Shown: piece after piece, positions 34,002 through 42,869 of the stretch
Layout: every line of letters starts with the position of its first letter
Numbering within the stretch: position 1 is the first letter of the stretch
Source of the DNA: UBA6115 sp050953005
GTDB taxonomy: Bacteria > Bacillota > Clostridia > Christensenellales > Aristaeellaceae
DNA: 64,000 nt
Assembly: GCA_050953005.1 (NCBI GenBank)
Contig: JBMNLV010000012.1
Coordinates: forward strand, 121,703-185,702
Reading direction: 5' to 3'
The notes under the pieces: model-generated
What the model was told of the DNA's origin: nothing
The model's database searches: none
What the model saw: the letters and a program-made list of their open reading frames with translations, nothing else
Program-made: the position numbers and the translations under genes

Positions 34002-35915
34002 ATGTTTTCACGGCACAATTTCTCATCCGTCACCCGGGCCCGTTTTGAGGGCGGATTTTTCGGCCCCATCCTCCGGGATGTGCGCGAGAAGATGCTGCCC
34101 TACCAGTGGCAGGCCCTGAACGATCGGGTGCAGGACAGCGAGCCTTCCGGGTGCATCCGCAATTTTGAGATCGCAGCCGGGCGGAAAAAGGGCAGCCATC
34201 ACGGCTTTGTCTTTCAGGATTCGGACCTGGCCAAATGGCTGGAGGCAGTGGCCTACCAGCTGCAGATGTCGCCGGACGCGGCGCTGGAGCGGCTGGCCGA
34301 TGAGGCCATCGAGCTGGTGGAGCAGGCGCAGATGCCGGACGGCTACCTGAACACCTACTACCAGCTTACCGACATCACCAAACGCTACACCAACCTGCGC
34401 GACGACCATGAGCTGTACACCGCCGGCCACATGATGGAGGCCGCCACCGCCTACTACCTGGCCACCGGCAAGGACCGGCTGCTCAAGGTGATGGAGCGCA
34501 TGGCCGAAAACATCATGGCGCACATCGGCCCGCAGCCGGGCAAGCTGCCCGGCTATCCCGGCCATGAGGAGATCGAGCTGGCGCTGTGCAAGATGTATGA
34601 CGTGACCGGCAAGGAGGAATACCTGCGCCTCGCGGAATATTTCATCAACCAGCGCGGCCAGGCGCCCAACTTCTTTGTGGCGGAGCAGAAAAAGCTGGGC
34701 CGAGACTATAAGCCCGGCGGCGCCTACGGCTACACCTACGCCCAGCACCACCTGCCGGTGCGCGAGCAAACCACCCTGGAGGGCCATTCGGTGCGCGCGC
34801 TGTACCTGCTCTCGGGCATGGCCGATGTCGCGATGCGCACCGGGGACGAAAGCCTGAAAGCCGCCTGTGAGACCCTGTACCGCAACGTCACCCAAAAGCG
34901 CATGTACGTGACCGGCGGCGTGGGCTCCTCCCGCCTGGGCGAGGCCTTTACGCTGGATTATGACCTGCCCGGTGACACCGCCTACGCGGAGACCTGCGCC
35001 AGCATCGCGCTGATCTTCTTTTGCCGGCGCATGCTGGAGATGTCGCTTCAGGGCGATTATGCCGATACCATGGAGCGCGCCCTGTACAACACCTGCCTGG
35101 CCGGCATGTCCCTGGATATGCAGCGCTTCTTCTATGTCAACCCGCTTTCCGTAGACCCGCAGGCCAGCCGCCTGGATGACCGCAAGCGCCACGCGCTGCC
35201 CGAGCGGCCCAAGTGGTTCGGCTGCGCCTGCTGCCCGCCCAACCTGGCGCGGCTGCTGTCCTCCCTGGCGCTGTACGCTTATTCAGCGACGGAGGAGGCC
35301 GTCATGGTTCATCTTTATCTGCAAGGCGAGGCGGATTTGCAGGTGGGCAGTCAGGAAGCCCGTTTATCGCTTGTGACCGACTATCCGGCAGAGGGCAAGG
35401 TGCTTTTGCGGGTAACGCCGGGAACCTACGGGCTGCGGCTGCACCTGCCCGCCTGGTGCGCCAAGTACACGCTTCTCCAAAACGGCAAGCCGCTGGCGCA
35501 TGAGGTAAAAGACGGCTACCTGCACATCCCCGGGCCGCTTCACGCGGGCGACATCATCCTGGACATGGACATGCCCCCCTACCGCGTGTACGCCAACCCT
35601 GCGGTGCGCGAGGAGATCGGCAAGGTAGCCCTGGCGCGCGGGCCGATGGTGTTCTGTCTGGAGGAGGTTGACAACGGCAAGGGGCTGCACAGGCTGTCGC
35701 TGCCACGGGACGCGGCGCTTGCCTGGTCAAGGGATGACAGCCTGCCCGGCGGGCAAAAAATCACAGCCAGGGGCGCGCGCCTGACAGCCGATACCGACGC
35801 GCTCTACGCCGCCAGCCCGGGCAGCACGCAAACGGCGGAACTCACCTTCATCCCCTATCATGCCTGGGCCAACCGCGGAGAAAACGAGATGACGGTCTGG
35901 CTGAGGGAAGCATAG
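34002..35915 (+). CDS. Beta-L-arabinofuranosidase, GH127 (DUF1680)
   Basis: A 637-residue enzyme of GH127, which releases beta-L-arabinofuranose from plant glycoproteins (hydroxyproline-linked arabinans) or their disaccharides. The zinc-thiolate site expected from HypBA1 is visible: Glu and Cys in YAETCASIAL, and the cysteine pair in FGCACCPPNLARLL, one being the nucleophile. The N-terminal (alpha/alpha) barrel carries LPYQWQALNDR and MPDGYLNTYYQL. No signal peptide, so it acts in the cytoplasm. A GGAGGATCATC ribosome site precedes the ATG. Confidence 0.94.
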   Translation: MFSRHNFSSVTRARFEGGFFGPILRDVREKMLPYQWQALNDRVQDSEPSGCIRNFEIAAGRKKGSHHGFVFQDSDLAKWLEAVAYQLQMSPDAALERLADEAIELVEQAQMPDGYLNTYYQLTDITKRYTNLRDDHELYTAGHMMEAATAYYLATGKDRLLKVMERMAENIMAHIGPQPGKLPGYPGHEEIELALCKMYDVTGKEEYLRLAEYFINQRGQAPNFFVAEQKKLGRDYKPGGAYGYTYAQHHLPVREQTTLEGHSVRALYLLSGMADVAMRTGDESLKAACETLYRNVTQKRMYVTGGVGSSRLGEAFTLDYDLPGDTAYAETCASIALIFFCRRMLEMSLQGDYADTMERALYNTCLAGMSLDMQRFFYVNPLSVDPQASRLDDRKRHALPERPKWFGCACCPPNLARLLSSLALYAYSATEEAVMVHLYLQGEADLQVGSQEARLSLVTDYPAEGKVLLRVTPGTYGLRLHLPAWCAKYTLLQNGKPLAHEVKDGYLHIPGPLHAGDIILDMDMPPYRVYANPAVREEIGKVALARGPMVFCLEEVDNGKGLHRLSLPRDAALAWSRDDSLPGGQKITARGARLTADTDALYAASPGSTQTAELTFIPYHAWANRGENEMTVWLREA

Positions 35916-36035
35916 CCTTATTAAGCTGTCCGGCCTGGCGCGCGCGGCATCCCCTGTCCTGAAAGGGATACCGGGACACAAACGGGCCGGCCCCGCGTTA
36001 CCGAGAGTTTCTCAACCGGAAACAATCAAAAACAT

Positions 36036-36064
36036 TTGAGTGTTTTTTCACTCTATGTTACAAT
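36036..36064 (+). promoter_or_regulatory. Predicted promoter of the second sugar importer
   Basis: TTGAGT (36036-36041) and TACAAT (36059-36064) are 17 bases apart. An inverted repeat GAGTG-N6-CACTC lies across the -35 and spacer and could be an operator for another regulator. Confidence 0.7.
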
Positions 36065-36177
36065 AAGCCATCGAAAATAATAAAAGGAGGTGGAGGTTCC
36101 GCATAGTATTCTACGGTTTCACGCTCTGGGCTGGCCTGATGCCCGAAAACACACATTTTATTGACAAGGAGAACAAC

Positions 36178-37446
36178 ATGAAGAAAATCCTGATTTTCGT
36201 TTTGATCGCCTCGCTGCTGATGCCCGCGGCCGCTGTGTTCGCGCAGGAGCAAATCACTATCACGCTCTGGCACCACAACACGGTGGAAAACCGCAAAAAC
36301 GTGATTGACAGGGCCATCACACGCTTCAATGAGGAATACCCCAATGTGAAGGTTGAGGTGTCTGTGTTTGAAAACGACCCCTACAAGACCAAGCTCAAGA
36401 CCAGCATGGGCAGCGGCGAAGCCCCGGACATCTTCCATTCCTGGGGCGGCGGCTGGCTGCATGAGTTTGTCAAGGAAGGCCTGGTCTACAACATGACCGA
36501 GGATGTCAAAAACGGCCTGGGCGAGGACATCAGCCCTGCCTTCAAGGGGCTGGCGGAGTACAACGGCGAGTATTATGGCCTGCCCTACCTGGGCGCCGCG
36601 GCCCTGATATATTACAACTCAGAGCTGTTTGAGAAATTCGGCCTGACCTTCCCGACCACGTTCAGCGAGCTGGAGCACGCGGTCAGCGTCTTCAAGGAAA
36701 ACGGCATCATCCCCTTCGCGCTGGGCAACGCCAGCTCCTGGCCGGGCGCGCTGACATTTATTTACCTGTCCATGCGCAAGGGCGGCGTGGATGTCTTTAC
36801 CAAGGCCTACAACCGCGAGCCGGGCTACACCTTCGAGGATCCCAGCTACCTGTGGGCGGGCGAGCAAATCCAGAAGATGATCAAAGAGGGATGGTTTCCC
36901 CAGGGCGTCAACGGCATCAACTATGATACCGGCGGCTCACGCATGATGGTATATACCAATATGGCCGCAATGATCGTGCAGACCACCGGCTTTGTATCCA
37001 ACGCCGAGATCGAATCCCCCGAGTTCTTTGCCGTGATGCGCACCGCCAAATATCCGGTCGTTGAGGACGGAGCCGGCAACATCAACGATATGCTCGGCGG
37101 CGGCAACGTGTTCTCCATCTCGGAGAAATGCGCCCATAAGAAAGAAGCCGTCGCGCTGCTGAAATACCTGCTCGCGCAGGAGACCGGCCAGGACTTCCTG
37201 ACCAATGCCTCCTCCGTGCCCTCACAGACCGGCATGGTGGCCCAGACGCCGCAAATGCAGGAAGTGATGGACATCATCGCTGAGGCAGTCTATGTGCAAA
37301 ACTACTACGACCAGGGGCTGCCCGCCGCCATGGGCGACCTGCACAAGGAGACCACCCAGGCCATCTTCGGCTTGAACTGCACCTCAGCGGAAGCCGCTGC
37401 CATCATGGAGCAAAAGGCTGTTGAGGTACTCGGTCCCGCCAAGTGA
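36178..37446 (+). CDS. Sugar-binding protein of ABC transporter (SBP family 1)
   Basis: A 422-residue binding protein. Signal peptide: MKKILIFVLIASLLMPAA, then a signal peptidase I site after VFA; no lipobox. The mature start ITITLWHHNTVENRKNVIDR and the segment PDIFHSWGGGWLHEFVK are typical. Start at 36178 has AAGGAG upstream; the frame is open 13 codons further without a ribosome site. Directly follows the GH43/GH127 genes, so arabino-oligosaccharides are a fair guess for the ligand. Confidence 0.9.
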   Translation: MKKILIFVLIASLLMPAAAVFAQEQITITLWHHNTVENRKNVIDRAITRFNEEYPNVKVEVSVFENDPYKTKLKTSMGSGEAPDIFHSWGGGWLHEFVKEGLVYNMTEDVKNGLGEDISPAFKGLAEYNGEYYGLPYLGAAALIYYNSELFEKFGLTFPTTFSELEHAVSVFKENGIIPFALGNASSWPGALTFIYLSMRKGGVDVFTKAYNREPGYTFEDPSYLWAGEQIQKMIKEGWFPQGVNGINYDTGGSRMMVYTNMAAMIVQTTGFVSNAEIESPEFFAVMRTAKYPVVEDGAGNINDMLGGGNVFSISEKCAHKKEAVALLKYLLAQETGQDFLTNASSVPSQTGMVAQTPQMQEVMDIIAEAVYVQNYYDQGLPAAMGDLHKETTQAIFGLNCTSAEAAAIMEQKAVEVLGPAK

Positions 37447-37490
37447 TGCTGATTCCGGTTTGATCGCATCAGTATAAATAAGCACTCCTT

Positions 37491-37521
37491 GATTGGGGGT
37501 ACGCCCTGCGTACCCCCAATC
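37491..37521 (+). other. GC hairpin after the second sugar-binding-protein gene
   Basis: GATTGGGGGTACG and its complement flank a five-base loop, 45 bases after the binding-protein stop and 18 before the permease start. There is no U-run. As at the other importers, it probably stabilises the upstream mRNA. Confidence 0.7.
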
Positions 37522-37538
37522 AACCCGGAGGGAAAAAG

Positions 37539-38477
37539 ATGAGCAACACCATAAATTCCCAGGCAATCCAGCTTGCTTACCCCAAGCGCGGAAAGCCCCG
37601 TTCCAAGGCATTGACAGCCCTGGTGTTCCTTTTGCCGGCCCTGCTGGTGTACGGGTTGTTCAATTTTTACAGCATCATCATGACCTTGTTTTACAGCACG
37701 CAGGAGTGGAGCGGTATCAGCGCCAACATGACCTTTATCGGCCTGGACAACTACATCAAGCTGGTGAACACTCCGGCAGTGTGGCATTCCCTGCTGAACA
37801 ACTTCAAGCTGGTCATCATCTCCCTGGCCGTGCAGCTGCCCTTTGGCATGGTGCTGGCGCTGATTATCAACTCCGACCGCAAAAGCATGAAGTTCCTGCG
37901 CACCGTATACTTCATGCCGATGCTGCTGTCCACCGTGTCCACCGGCATCCTCTGGCAGTTGATGTACGACCCCTATTTCGGACTGATCAATAAAGCCCTG
38001 CACGCCATCGGCCTTGGCAAGTGGGCGCAGCCCTGGCTGGGACAAAGCAATACGGCGATGGTGGCGACCATCTTCGTCATCTGCTGGCAGTACACGCCCC
38101 AGTACATGATCCTGCTGCGCGCGGGCATGACCGGCATTCCTGAGGAGCTGTATGAGGCAGGGCGCATCGATGGCGCGGGCACCGTCCGCCAGTTTTTCCA
38201 CATCACGCTGCCCCTGCTCGCGGGCACCATCCGCACCAGCGCGGTGCTGTCGATTGTCGGTTCGCTGAAGTATTTCGATTTGATTTATGTCATGACCGGC
38301 GGCGGCCCCAACGGCGCAACCGATGTGATGGCCACTTACATGTACAAGCGCGGCTTTGTTGAGTTCAACATGGGCTACGCCAGCACGGTCGCGACCTTCA
38401 TGCTGTTCGTATCCCTGGTCGTCATCATCTCCTTCAGGACGATGACCACCCAACGCGGGGAAGGAGGCCAGGTATGA
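37539..38477 (+). CDS. Carbohydrate ABC transporter permease (MalF type)
   Basis: The 312-residue permease with six predicted helices. It has GLDNYIKLVN near residue 67 and the EAA loop ELYEAGRIDGAGTVRQFFHI (about residues 204-223). A GGAGG ribosome site lies nine bases upstream. It overlaps the next permease by four bases. No ATPase gene is present here either. Confidence 0.92.
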   Translation: MSNTINSQAIQLAYPKRGKPRSKALTALVFLLPALLVYGLFNFYSIIMTLFYSTQEWSGISANMTFIGLDNYIKLVNTPAVWHSLLNNFKLVIISLAVQLPFGMVLALIINSDRKSMKFLRTVYFMPMLLSTVSTGILWQLMYDPYFGLINKALHAIGLGKWAQPWLGQSNTAMVATIFVICWQYTPQYMILLRAGMTGIPEELYEAGRIDGAGTVRQFFHITLPLLAGTIRTSAVLSIVGSLKYFDLIYVMTGGGPNGATDVMATYMYKRGFVEFNMGYASTVATFMLFVSLVVIISFRTMTTQRGEGGQV

Positions 38478-39304
38478 AAATCCTGCTGAAAACCTTGAAA
38501 AGGATACCAATACTGGTGCTGGAACTGCTCTTTTTAGTGGTGTTCGGTTTTCCCTTCCTTTTCCTGCTGGTTACCTCCTTCAAATCGCAAATGGGTTATA
38601 TGCGGGATTTTTGGGCCCTGCCCACCCAGCTCTTTTTGGGCAACTATGAGAAGGTGCTGTCCCGCAACTTTTTAATCTATTTCTACAACAGCATCATTGT
38701 TTCCCTGATCTCGGTCAGCCTGAGCGTGCTGTTTGCCTCCATGGCCTCCTACGCCTTTTCAAAAATCAGGTTCAAGCTGTCCAAGCCCCTGTTCATCATG
38801 TTTTTGATGGGCATGATGATCCCGGTGCATACCACACTGATCCCGGTCTTCAAGCTGCTCAACTCCATCGGCATCTACGACAACAAATACGCCCTGATCG
38901 GCCCTTACATCAGCTTTGCCCTGCCGGTGTCCATCTTCATCATCACCGAATTTTTCAATGACGTGCCCGGTGAAATCATCGACGCGGCGGTAATTGACGG
39001 CTGCGGGGATTTCCGGACATACTGGATCATCATGCTACCGCTGTCCACGCCGGCCATCGCGACCGTAGGCATCTACAACTTCCTGCATTCCTGGAACGAG
39101 TTTATTTACGCACTGGTTCTGATCAACAAGGCCAGCCAGAAAACCCTGCCGCTGGGCATCCGGGACTTCTATGGCGCCGAGACGGTCAACATCCCGGCGG
39201 TGCTGACCGCGGTGCTGGTGGGGTCTCTGCCGGTCATCCTGTTTTACCTGTTCGCGCAGGATAAGGTCATCAACGGCCTGTCTTCCGGCGCCGTCAAGGG
39301 ATAA
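38474..39304 (+). CDS. Carbohydrate ABC transporter permease (MalG type)
   Basis: The 276-residue partner permease. The EAA loop is EIIDAAVIDGCGDFRTYWII (about residues 171-190); the C-terminal end is DKVINGLSSGAVKG, typical of the family. Starts at the ATGA overlap with the preceding permease. A terminator follows 15 bases after the stop. Confidence 0.92.
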   Translation: MKILLKTLKRIPILVLELLFLVVFGFPFLFLLVTSFKSQMGYMRDFWALPTQLFLGNYEKVLSRNFLIYFYNSIIVSLISVSLSVLFASMASYAFSKIRFKLSKPLFIMFLMGMMIPVHTTLIPVFKLLNSIGIYDNKYALIGPYISFALPVSIFIITEFFNDVPGEIIDAAVIDGCGDFRTYWIIMLPLSTPAIATVGIYNFLHSWNEFIYALVLINKASQKTLPLGIRDFYGAETVNIPAVLTAVLVGSLPVILFYLFAQDKVINGLSSGAVKG

Positions 39305-39319
39305 GGTTCTCTTTTCTTC

Positions 39320-39348
39320 AAAAAAAGCAGTCTTCCGGCTGCTTTTTT
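39320..39348 (+). terminator. Terminator of the second sugar importer operon
   Basis: AAAAAAAGCAG and CTGCTTTTTT flank a short loop. It lies just after the last permease and before copy 2 of the 160-bp element. Confidence 0.8.
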
Positions 39349-39381
39349 TATGTGTGTTCCGCTTCAGCGGAATGAAGGTTC

Positions 39382-39541
39382 ATACTGATGTAAAGCTTTA
39401 TTGCATCCAAAGCGGCAAGGGATTTTATTGTCCTGCAAGGAAGGAAACCGATGGCGTAGCCTAAGCTACGTTGAGGTTGACTGACACAGCAGGGCGATCA
39501 AAGACCCGGCGCGACGATGCAATAAAGATTGGAATCAGTAT
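39382..39541. repeat. 160-bp structured repeat, copy 2
   Basis: Same length as copy 1 (8319-8478) with two substitutions, both in the segment after GCGGC near 39417-39421. All terminal and internal pairing segments are unchanged. The last base (39541) is also the last base of the hpf stop codon on the minus strand, so the element lies exactly against that gene. Confidence 0.85.
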
Positions 39542-40080
39542 CAGACTTCAGGCACCAGCAGGCCCAGGTTGCCGTCCCGGCGCAGGTAGAGCACATGGGT
39601 CTGGCTGGAATCTATATCAATGTAGACAAAGAAGCTGTGGCCCAGCAGCTCCATTTGCATCACTGCGTCCTCCTGGCTCATGGGGCGCACGGTATAGGTC
39701 TTGCTGCGCACCACCTCACGCGCTTCCTGTTCGCCCGCGCTCAGGTCCTCAATAAACTCAGGCTGGGTGTCCGTGGGCAGCCCCTCGCGCAGGCGCTTGT
39801 CCAGACGTGTGCGGTGGCGCAGAATCTGCTTTTCCAGCTTGGCCAGGGCGCGGTCAATAGACATAAACAGATTATCTTCGCTGGCGGCCTCAGCCCGCAG
39901 CAGCACCCCGTTGATGGGCACGGTAATTTCAACAATGCGCTGGTTCTTTTCCTTGCGCATCCGCACAAACATCTCCGTATCCGCCTTGAGATACTTGCTC
40001 ATGGTCTGGGTCTTGCGCAGCACACGGTTCTCAATCGCCGGGGTGATGTTCATTCCTTTGGCAGTCATGGTCGTTTTCAT
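39541..40080 (-). CDS. hpf: Ribosome hibernation promoting factor, long form
   Basis: Forms 100S ribosome dimers in stationary phase. The 179-residue product has the N-terminal HPF/RaiA domain (MKTTMTAKGMNITPAIENRV, then EITVPINGVLLRAEA) and the C-terminal dimerisation domain (KTYTVRPMSQEDAVMQMELL and FFVYIDIDSSQTHVLY). A GGAGGAC ribosome site is present. The stop codon overlaps the end of the 160-bp repeat by one base. The leader holds a CCCGGC/GCCGGG hairpin (40111-40126). Confidence 0.95.
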   Translation of the reverse strand: MKTTMTAKGMNITPAIENRVLRKTQTMSKYLKADTEMFVRMRKEKNQRIVEITVPINGVLLRAEAASEDNLFMSIDRALAKLEKQILRHRTRLDKRLREGLPTDTQPEFIEDLSAGEQEAREVVRSKTYTVRPMSQEDAVMQMELLGHSFFVYIDIDSSQTHVLYLRRDGNLGLLVPEV

Positions 40081-40170
40081 GGTCAGTCCTCCTTTGTGTA
40101 TAGTGAAGCTCCCGGCTCGCGCCGGGCTGCATCAAAACCGTATCAATATATAAGCGTCATACCCACCTCT

Positions 40171-40257
40171 TCAAAGAACACCTGCTTCGCGCAAAGGCGT
40201 ACGGCGCTTGCCTTCAGCCTTGGCGTACAGCCGGTTGATATCAAAGAGGATGTCCAA
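40171..40257 (-). CDS. Possible 28-residue small protein upstream of hpf
   Basis: A TTG-started frame preceded by GGAAGGAGAG encodes about 28 residues (LDILFDINRLYAKAEGK in the middle). It ends 90 bases before hpf. No family is recognised. The ribosome site is the only support, so it may be a leader peptide or chance. Upstream lies a tandem repeat of CCTCAGGTAAA (40321-40342). Confidence 0.3.
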   Translation of the reverse strand: MDILFDINRLYAKAEGKRRTPLREAGVL

Positions 40258-40354
40258 AACGGGCTCTCCTTCCTGTTCTTGTCTGCACTTATTGTATACC
40301 CTTTTTGTGCTCCTTGTAAACCTCAGGTAAACCTCAGGTAAAAGTTTCCCGGTC

Positions 40355-40383
40355 TTGAAAACACAGCTTCCTTTTGCTATGAT
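40355..40383 (+). promoter_or_regulatory. Predicted promoter of deoC
   Basis: TTGAAA (40355-40360) and TATGAT (40378-40383) are 17 bases apart. Transcription would begin about 26 bases before the start codon. Confidence 0.75.
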
Positions 40384-40415
40384 ATTTAGGGGAGAGTTCC
40401 CGAAAGGAGTTTGTA

Positions 40416-41066
40416 ATGGACAAAAAAACCGTGTTTTCACACATAGATCATACAATCCTCAAGCCGGATGCCCCCTGGAAGGACGTTGACCGCGTCTGCC
40501 AGGAGGCGGTGGACCACGGCATGGCCTCCGCCTGCATCCCGCCGCGCTTTGTCAAACCTGCCAAGGAAAAATACGGCAACCGCCTGACTGTGTGCACCGT
40601 GATCGGCTTCCCGCTGGGCTACAACACCACCCGCGTCAAGGTGTTCGAAGCGCAGGAGGCTGTGCGCGAGGGCGCGGACGAGATTGACATGGTCATCCAC
40701 ATCGGCGACGCCAAGGCAGGAAATTTTGACCGCGTCACCGAGGAGATCCGCGCAGTCAAGGCTGCCTGCGGCGGCAAGATCCTCAAGGTCATCATCGAAA
40801 CCTGCCTTCTGACAGACGAGGAAAAGGCCGCGCTGTGCGCCTGCGTGACCGAAGCCGGCGCCGACTACATCAAAACCTCCACCGGCATGAGCACCGCGGG
40901 CGCCACACCCCAGGATATCGAGCTGTTCAAGCGGCACATTGGCCCGGAAGTCAAAATAAAGGCCGCCGGCGGCATCCGCACCCGGGAAGCCATTGAGGGC
41001 TACATCCGGCAGGGCTGCGCGCGCGTGGGCGCCAGCGGCGCGCTGAAGGCCTACGAAAACGAATAA
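40416..41066 (+). CDS. deoC: Deoxyribose-phosphate aldolase
   Basis: Cleaves 2-deoxyribose-5-phosphate to glyceraldehyde-3-phosphate and acetaldehyde. The 216-residue TIM-barrel product has the Schiff-base lysine in GKILKVIIETCLL (about residues 126-138) and the second lysine in EVKIKAAGGIRT. Ends GASGALKAY. Expected length. A GAAAGGAG ribosome site is clear. The phosphorylase at 18578 could provide deoxyribose phosphate after isomerisation. Confidence 0.96.
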   Translation: MDKKTVFSHIDHTILKPDAPWKDVDRVCQEAVDHGMASACIPPRFVKPAKEKYGNRLTVCTVIGFPLGYNTTRVKVFEAQEAVREGADEIDMVIHIGDAKAGNFDRVTEEIRAVKAACGGKILKVIIETCLLTDEEKAALCACVTEAGADYIKTSTGMSTAGATPQDIELFKRHIGPEVKIKAAGGIRTREAIEGYIRQGCARVGASGALKAYENE

Positions 41067-41117
41067 TACCGCCTGATCCCAAACGCCATTGCGATGGCAG
41101 CGCAGATTCATACATCA

Positions 41118-41145
41118 CACGCCAGGGCGCCTCTGCCCTTGCGTG
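41118..41145 (+). terminator. Terminator after deoC
   Basis: CACGC-AGGGC pairs with GCCCT-GCGTG with one mismatch, followed by CAATTTTATT. It lies between deoC and the convergent thpR gene. Confidence 0.65.
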
Positions 41146-41174
41146 CAATTTTATTAAAAAATATCAGTATAAGC

Positions 41175-41724
41175 TCAAGCGTTTGTTCCAAGCGCCGCAA
41201 GCGCGTGATAACGAGGGCCCGCCGGGCCGAGACGGCTGTTGAACAGCACAAAGGCCGGCACAGGGCACACCTGCTCCATCCAGGGGCAAAGGCGCCAGCG
41301 CCGCAAGCGGCGTGTTGAGCCGTGCCCGGCGCGCCAGGGTCACATGCGGGACAAAAGCCCGCTCATCCGGCAGGCACCCGAAGCTTGCAAGCCCCTCATT
41401 GACCCGCTGCCTGAACGCCTCGATGCCCGGGCCGCAGTCCAGCCCGGCCCAGAGGATCTGCCCGTCCCTGGCGGGAAAGCCGCCATACCGGCCAAGCGCC
41501 ACGCCGCAATGCGCCTCACAAGGCGCCGTCAGCGTCAAAAACCATTCACGAAGCTGCCGCGCCTTGTTATCATCCACCTGGCCGATAAAGCGCAGGGTCA
41601 GGTGAAACAAATCCGGATCAACCATGTCCGCCCGGGAAACAGCCTCACGCAGCCTGCCAGAAGCCGCCCGCAGGGCAGGCCTCATTTCTTCCGGCAGAAG
41701 CGCGGCCACAAACAAGCGGGGCAC
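41175..41724 (-). CDS. thpR: RNA 2',3'-cyclic phosphodiesterase (ThpR/LigT), frameshifted near the 3' end
   Basis: 2H phosphoesterase that opens 2',3'-cyclic phosphate ends. The motifs HLTL (about residue 41) and HVTL (about residue 126) are present. After about residue 152 the family pattern is lost in the main frame, which runs on to 41164; one base out of frame it continues as AFVLFNSRLGPAGPRYHAL and ends at 41175. An extra C in a CCC run at 41263-41265 explains this. It is probably a sequence error; a real truncation would still keep both catalytic motifs. Confidence 0.82.
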
Positions 41725-41727
41725 CGG

Positions 41728-42300
41728 TCAAACAGCCTCCAGGATCAGCTTGATCACTGTGCCCACCACGCCCGTGCCCAGCATGACCGCGATCGGGCTG
41801 GGTTTCCATTTGCGCAAAATCAACAGCGCCGCGGCAAAGCAGCCAAGCGCGACCCAGTCCACGCTGTCCAGCGCGATGCGCGCGCCCTCGCCAAACAGCG
41901 CCAGGATAGCGATGGACAGACCGGCCGAGGCAATCAGCGCGACCGCGGCGGGGCGCAGACCGCCCAGGATGCCCTGGAAGGCGGCCTTGTCCTTCCAGGC
42001 GCTGTAGACGCGCGCCAGGATAAGGACAATGATCAGGCTGGGCGTGATGCAGCCGATGGTGGCCACGATGGAACCGGGCAGGCCTGCCACGCGCGTGCCC
42101 ACAAAGGTCGCCGCGTTGAGCGCGATGGGCCCGGGCGTCATCTCGGCAATGGTCACCAGGTCGGTAAAGGAGGCCATGTCCAGCCAGCGATAGGTCTCGA
42201 CCACCTGGTCGCGGATCAGCGGCAGGGCGGCCAGCCCGCCGCCAAAGGCAAACAGCCCCACCTGGAAGAAGGCCCAGTACAGGGTCATGATCAGGTTCAT
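41728..42300 (-). CDS. chrA: Chromate transporter family protein, second half
   Basis: A 190-residue short-chain CHR protein with the family segment GGGLAALPLIRDQVV and AEMTPGPIALNAATFVG. Two such half-size proteins act together as a chromate-type anion transporter. The ATG shares one base with the stop of the preceding half (TGATG), so translation is coupled. Real substrate in this organism is unknown. Confidence 0.87.
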   Translation of the reverse strand: MNLIMTLYWAFFQVGLFAFGGGLAALPLIRDQVVETYRWLDMASFTDLVTIAEMTPGPIALNAATFVGTRVAGLPGSIVATIGCITPSLIIVLILARVYSAWKDKAAFQGILGGLRPAAVALIASAGLSIAILALFGEGARIALDSVDWVALGCFAAALLILRKWKPSPIAVMLGTGVVGTVIKLILEAV

Positions 42301-42869
42301 CACGCTGCCTCCTTCCGAGAAGTGATGCCGGAAACCAGCAGGCCCAGCAGGCCGCAGGCCAGCAGCACCAGCACGATGGGCGCCTTGAAGAAATAGACGG
42401 CAACGAAGGCCGCGGCCATCAGCGCGATGGGCACGGGTTTTTTCTTCTTGGCGATGTTGGCGGCCATGGTCCACACCACATCGGCGATCACGGCGGCAAC
42501 GCCCGCGCGCATGGCTTCCATGAAGGTAGCAACGATTTTGTTGCTGATGAAGGCTTCATAGATCAGGGAGATCAGGGTAAGCACCACCAGGGGCGGTATC
42601 GCCGTGCCCAGAACGGACACAAGGGCGCCGCGGATCCCCATGAGGCGGTAGCCCAGCAAAATCGAGGTGTTCACCGCGATGGGGCCGGGCGCGGACTGGC
42701 CGATGGCGATCATGTCCAGCATCTCATCCTGCTCAATCCAGCCCAGCTCCTCAGAAAAGCGCTTGCGCATCAGGGGCACGATCACATAGCCCCCGCCAAA
42801 GGTAAAGGCGCTGATTTTGAGCACCGACAAAAACAGGGTCAGCATTCTGGGCCGGCGTGCATCGTCCAT
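42300..42869 (-). CDS. chrA: Chromate transporter family protein, first half
   Basis: The partner short-chain CHR protein, 189 residues from the start used here. It has FTFGGGYVIVPLMRKRF and AIGQSAPGPIAVNTSILLG, the two family motifs. Start at 42869 is preferred since GGAGG lies eight bases upstream; an ATG at 42875 is too close to it. No chromate regulator is adjacent. Confidence 0.87.
   Translation of the reverse strand: MDDARRPRMLTLFLSVLKISAFTFGGGYVIVPLMRKRFSEELGWIEQDEMLDMIAIGQSAPGPIAVNTSILLGYRLMGIRGALVSVLGTAIPPLVVLTLISLIYEAFISNKIVATFMEAMRAGVAAVIADVVWTMAANIAKKKKPVPIALMAAAFVAVYFFKAPIVLVLLACGLLGLLVSGITSRKEAA

Noticed and set aside
40321..40342. Tandem CCTCAGGTAAA repeat, considered as a CRISPR or iteron start
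   Set aside because: Only two units of 11 bases without spacers; no array and no replication genes nearby.
41163..41170. ATCAGTAT at the end of thpR, like the tip of the 160-bp element
   Set aside because: Only eight bases match; the neighbouring sequence shows no further similarity.
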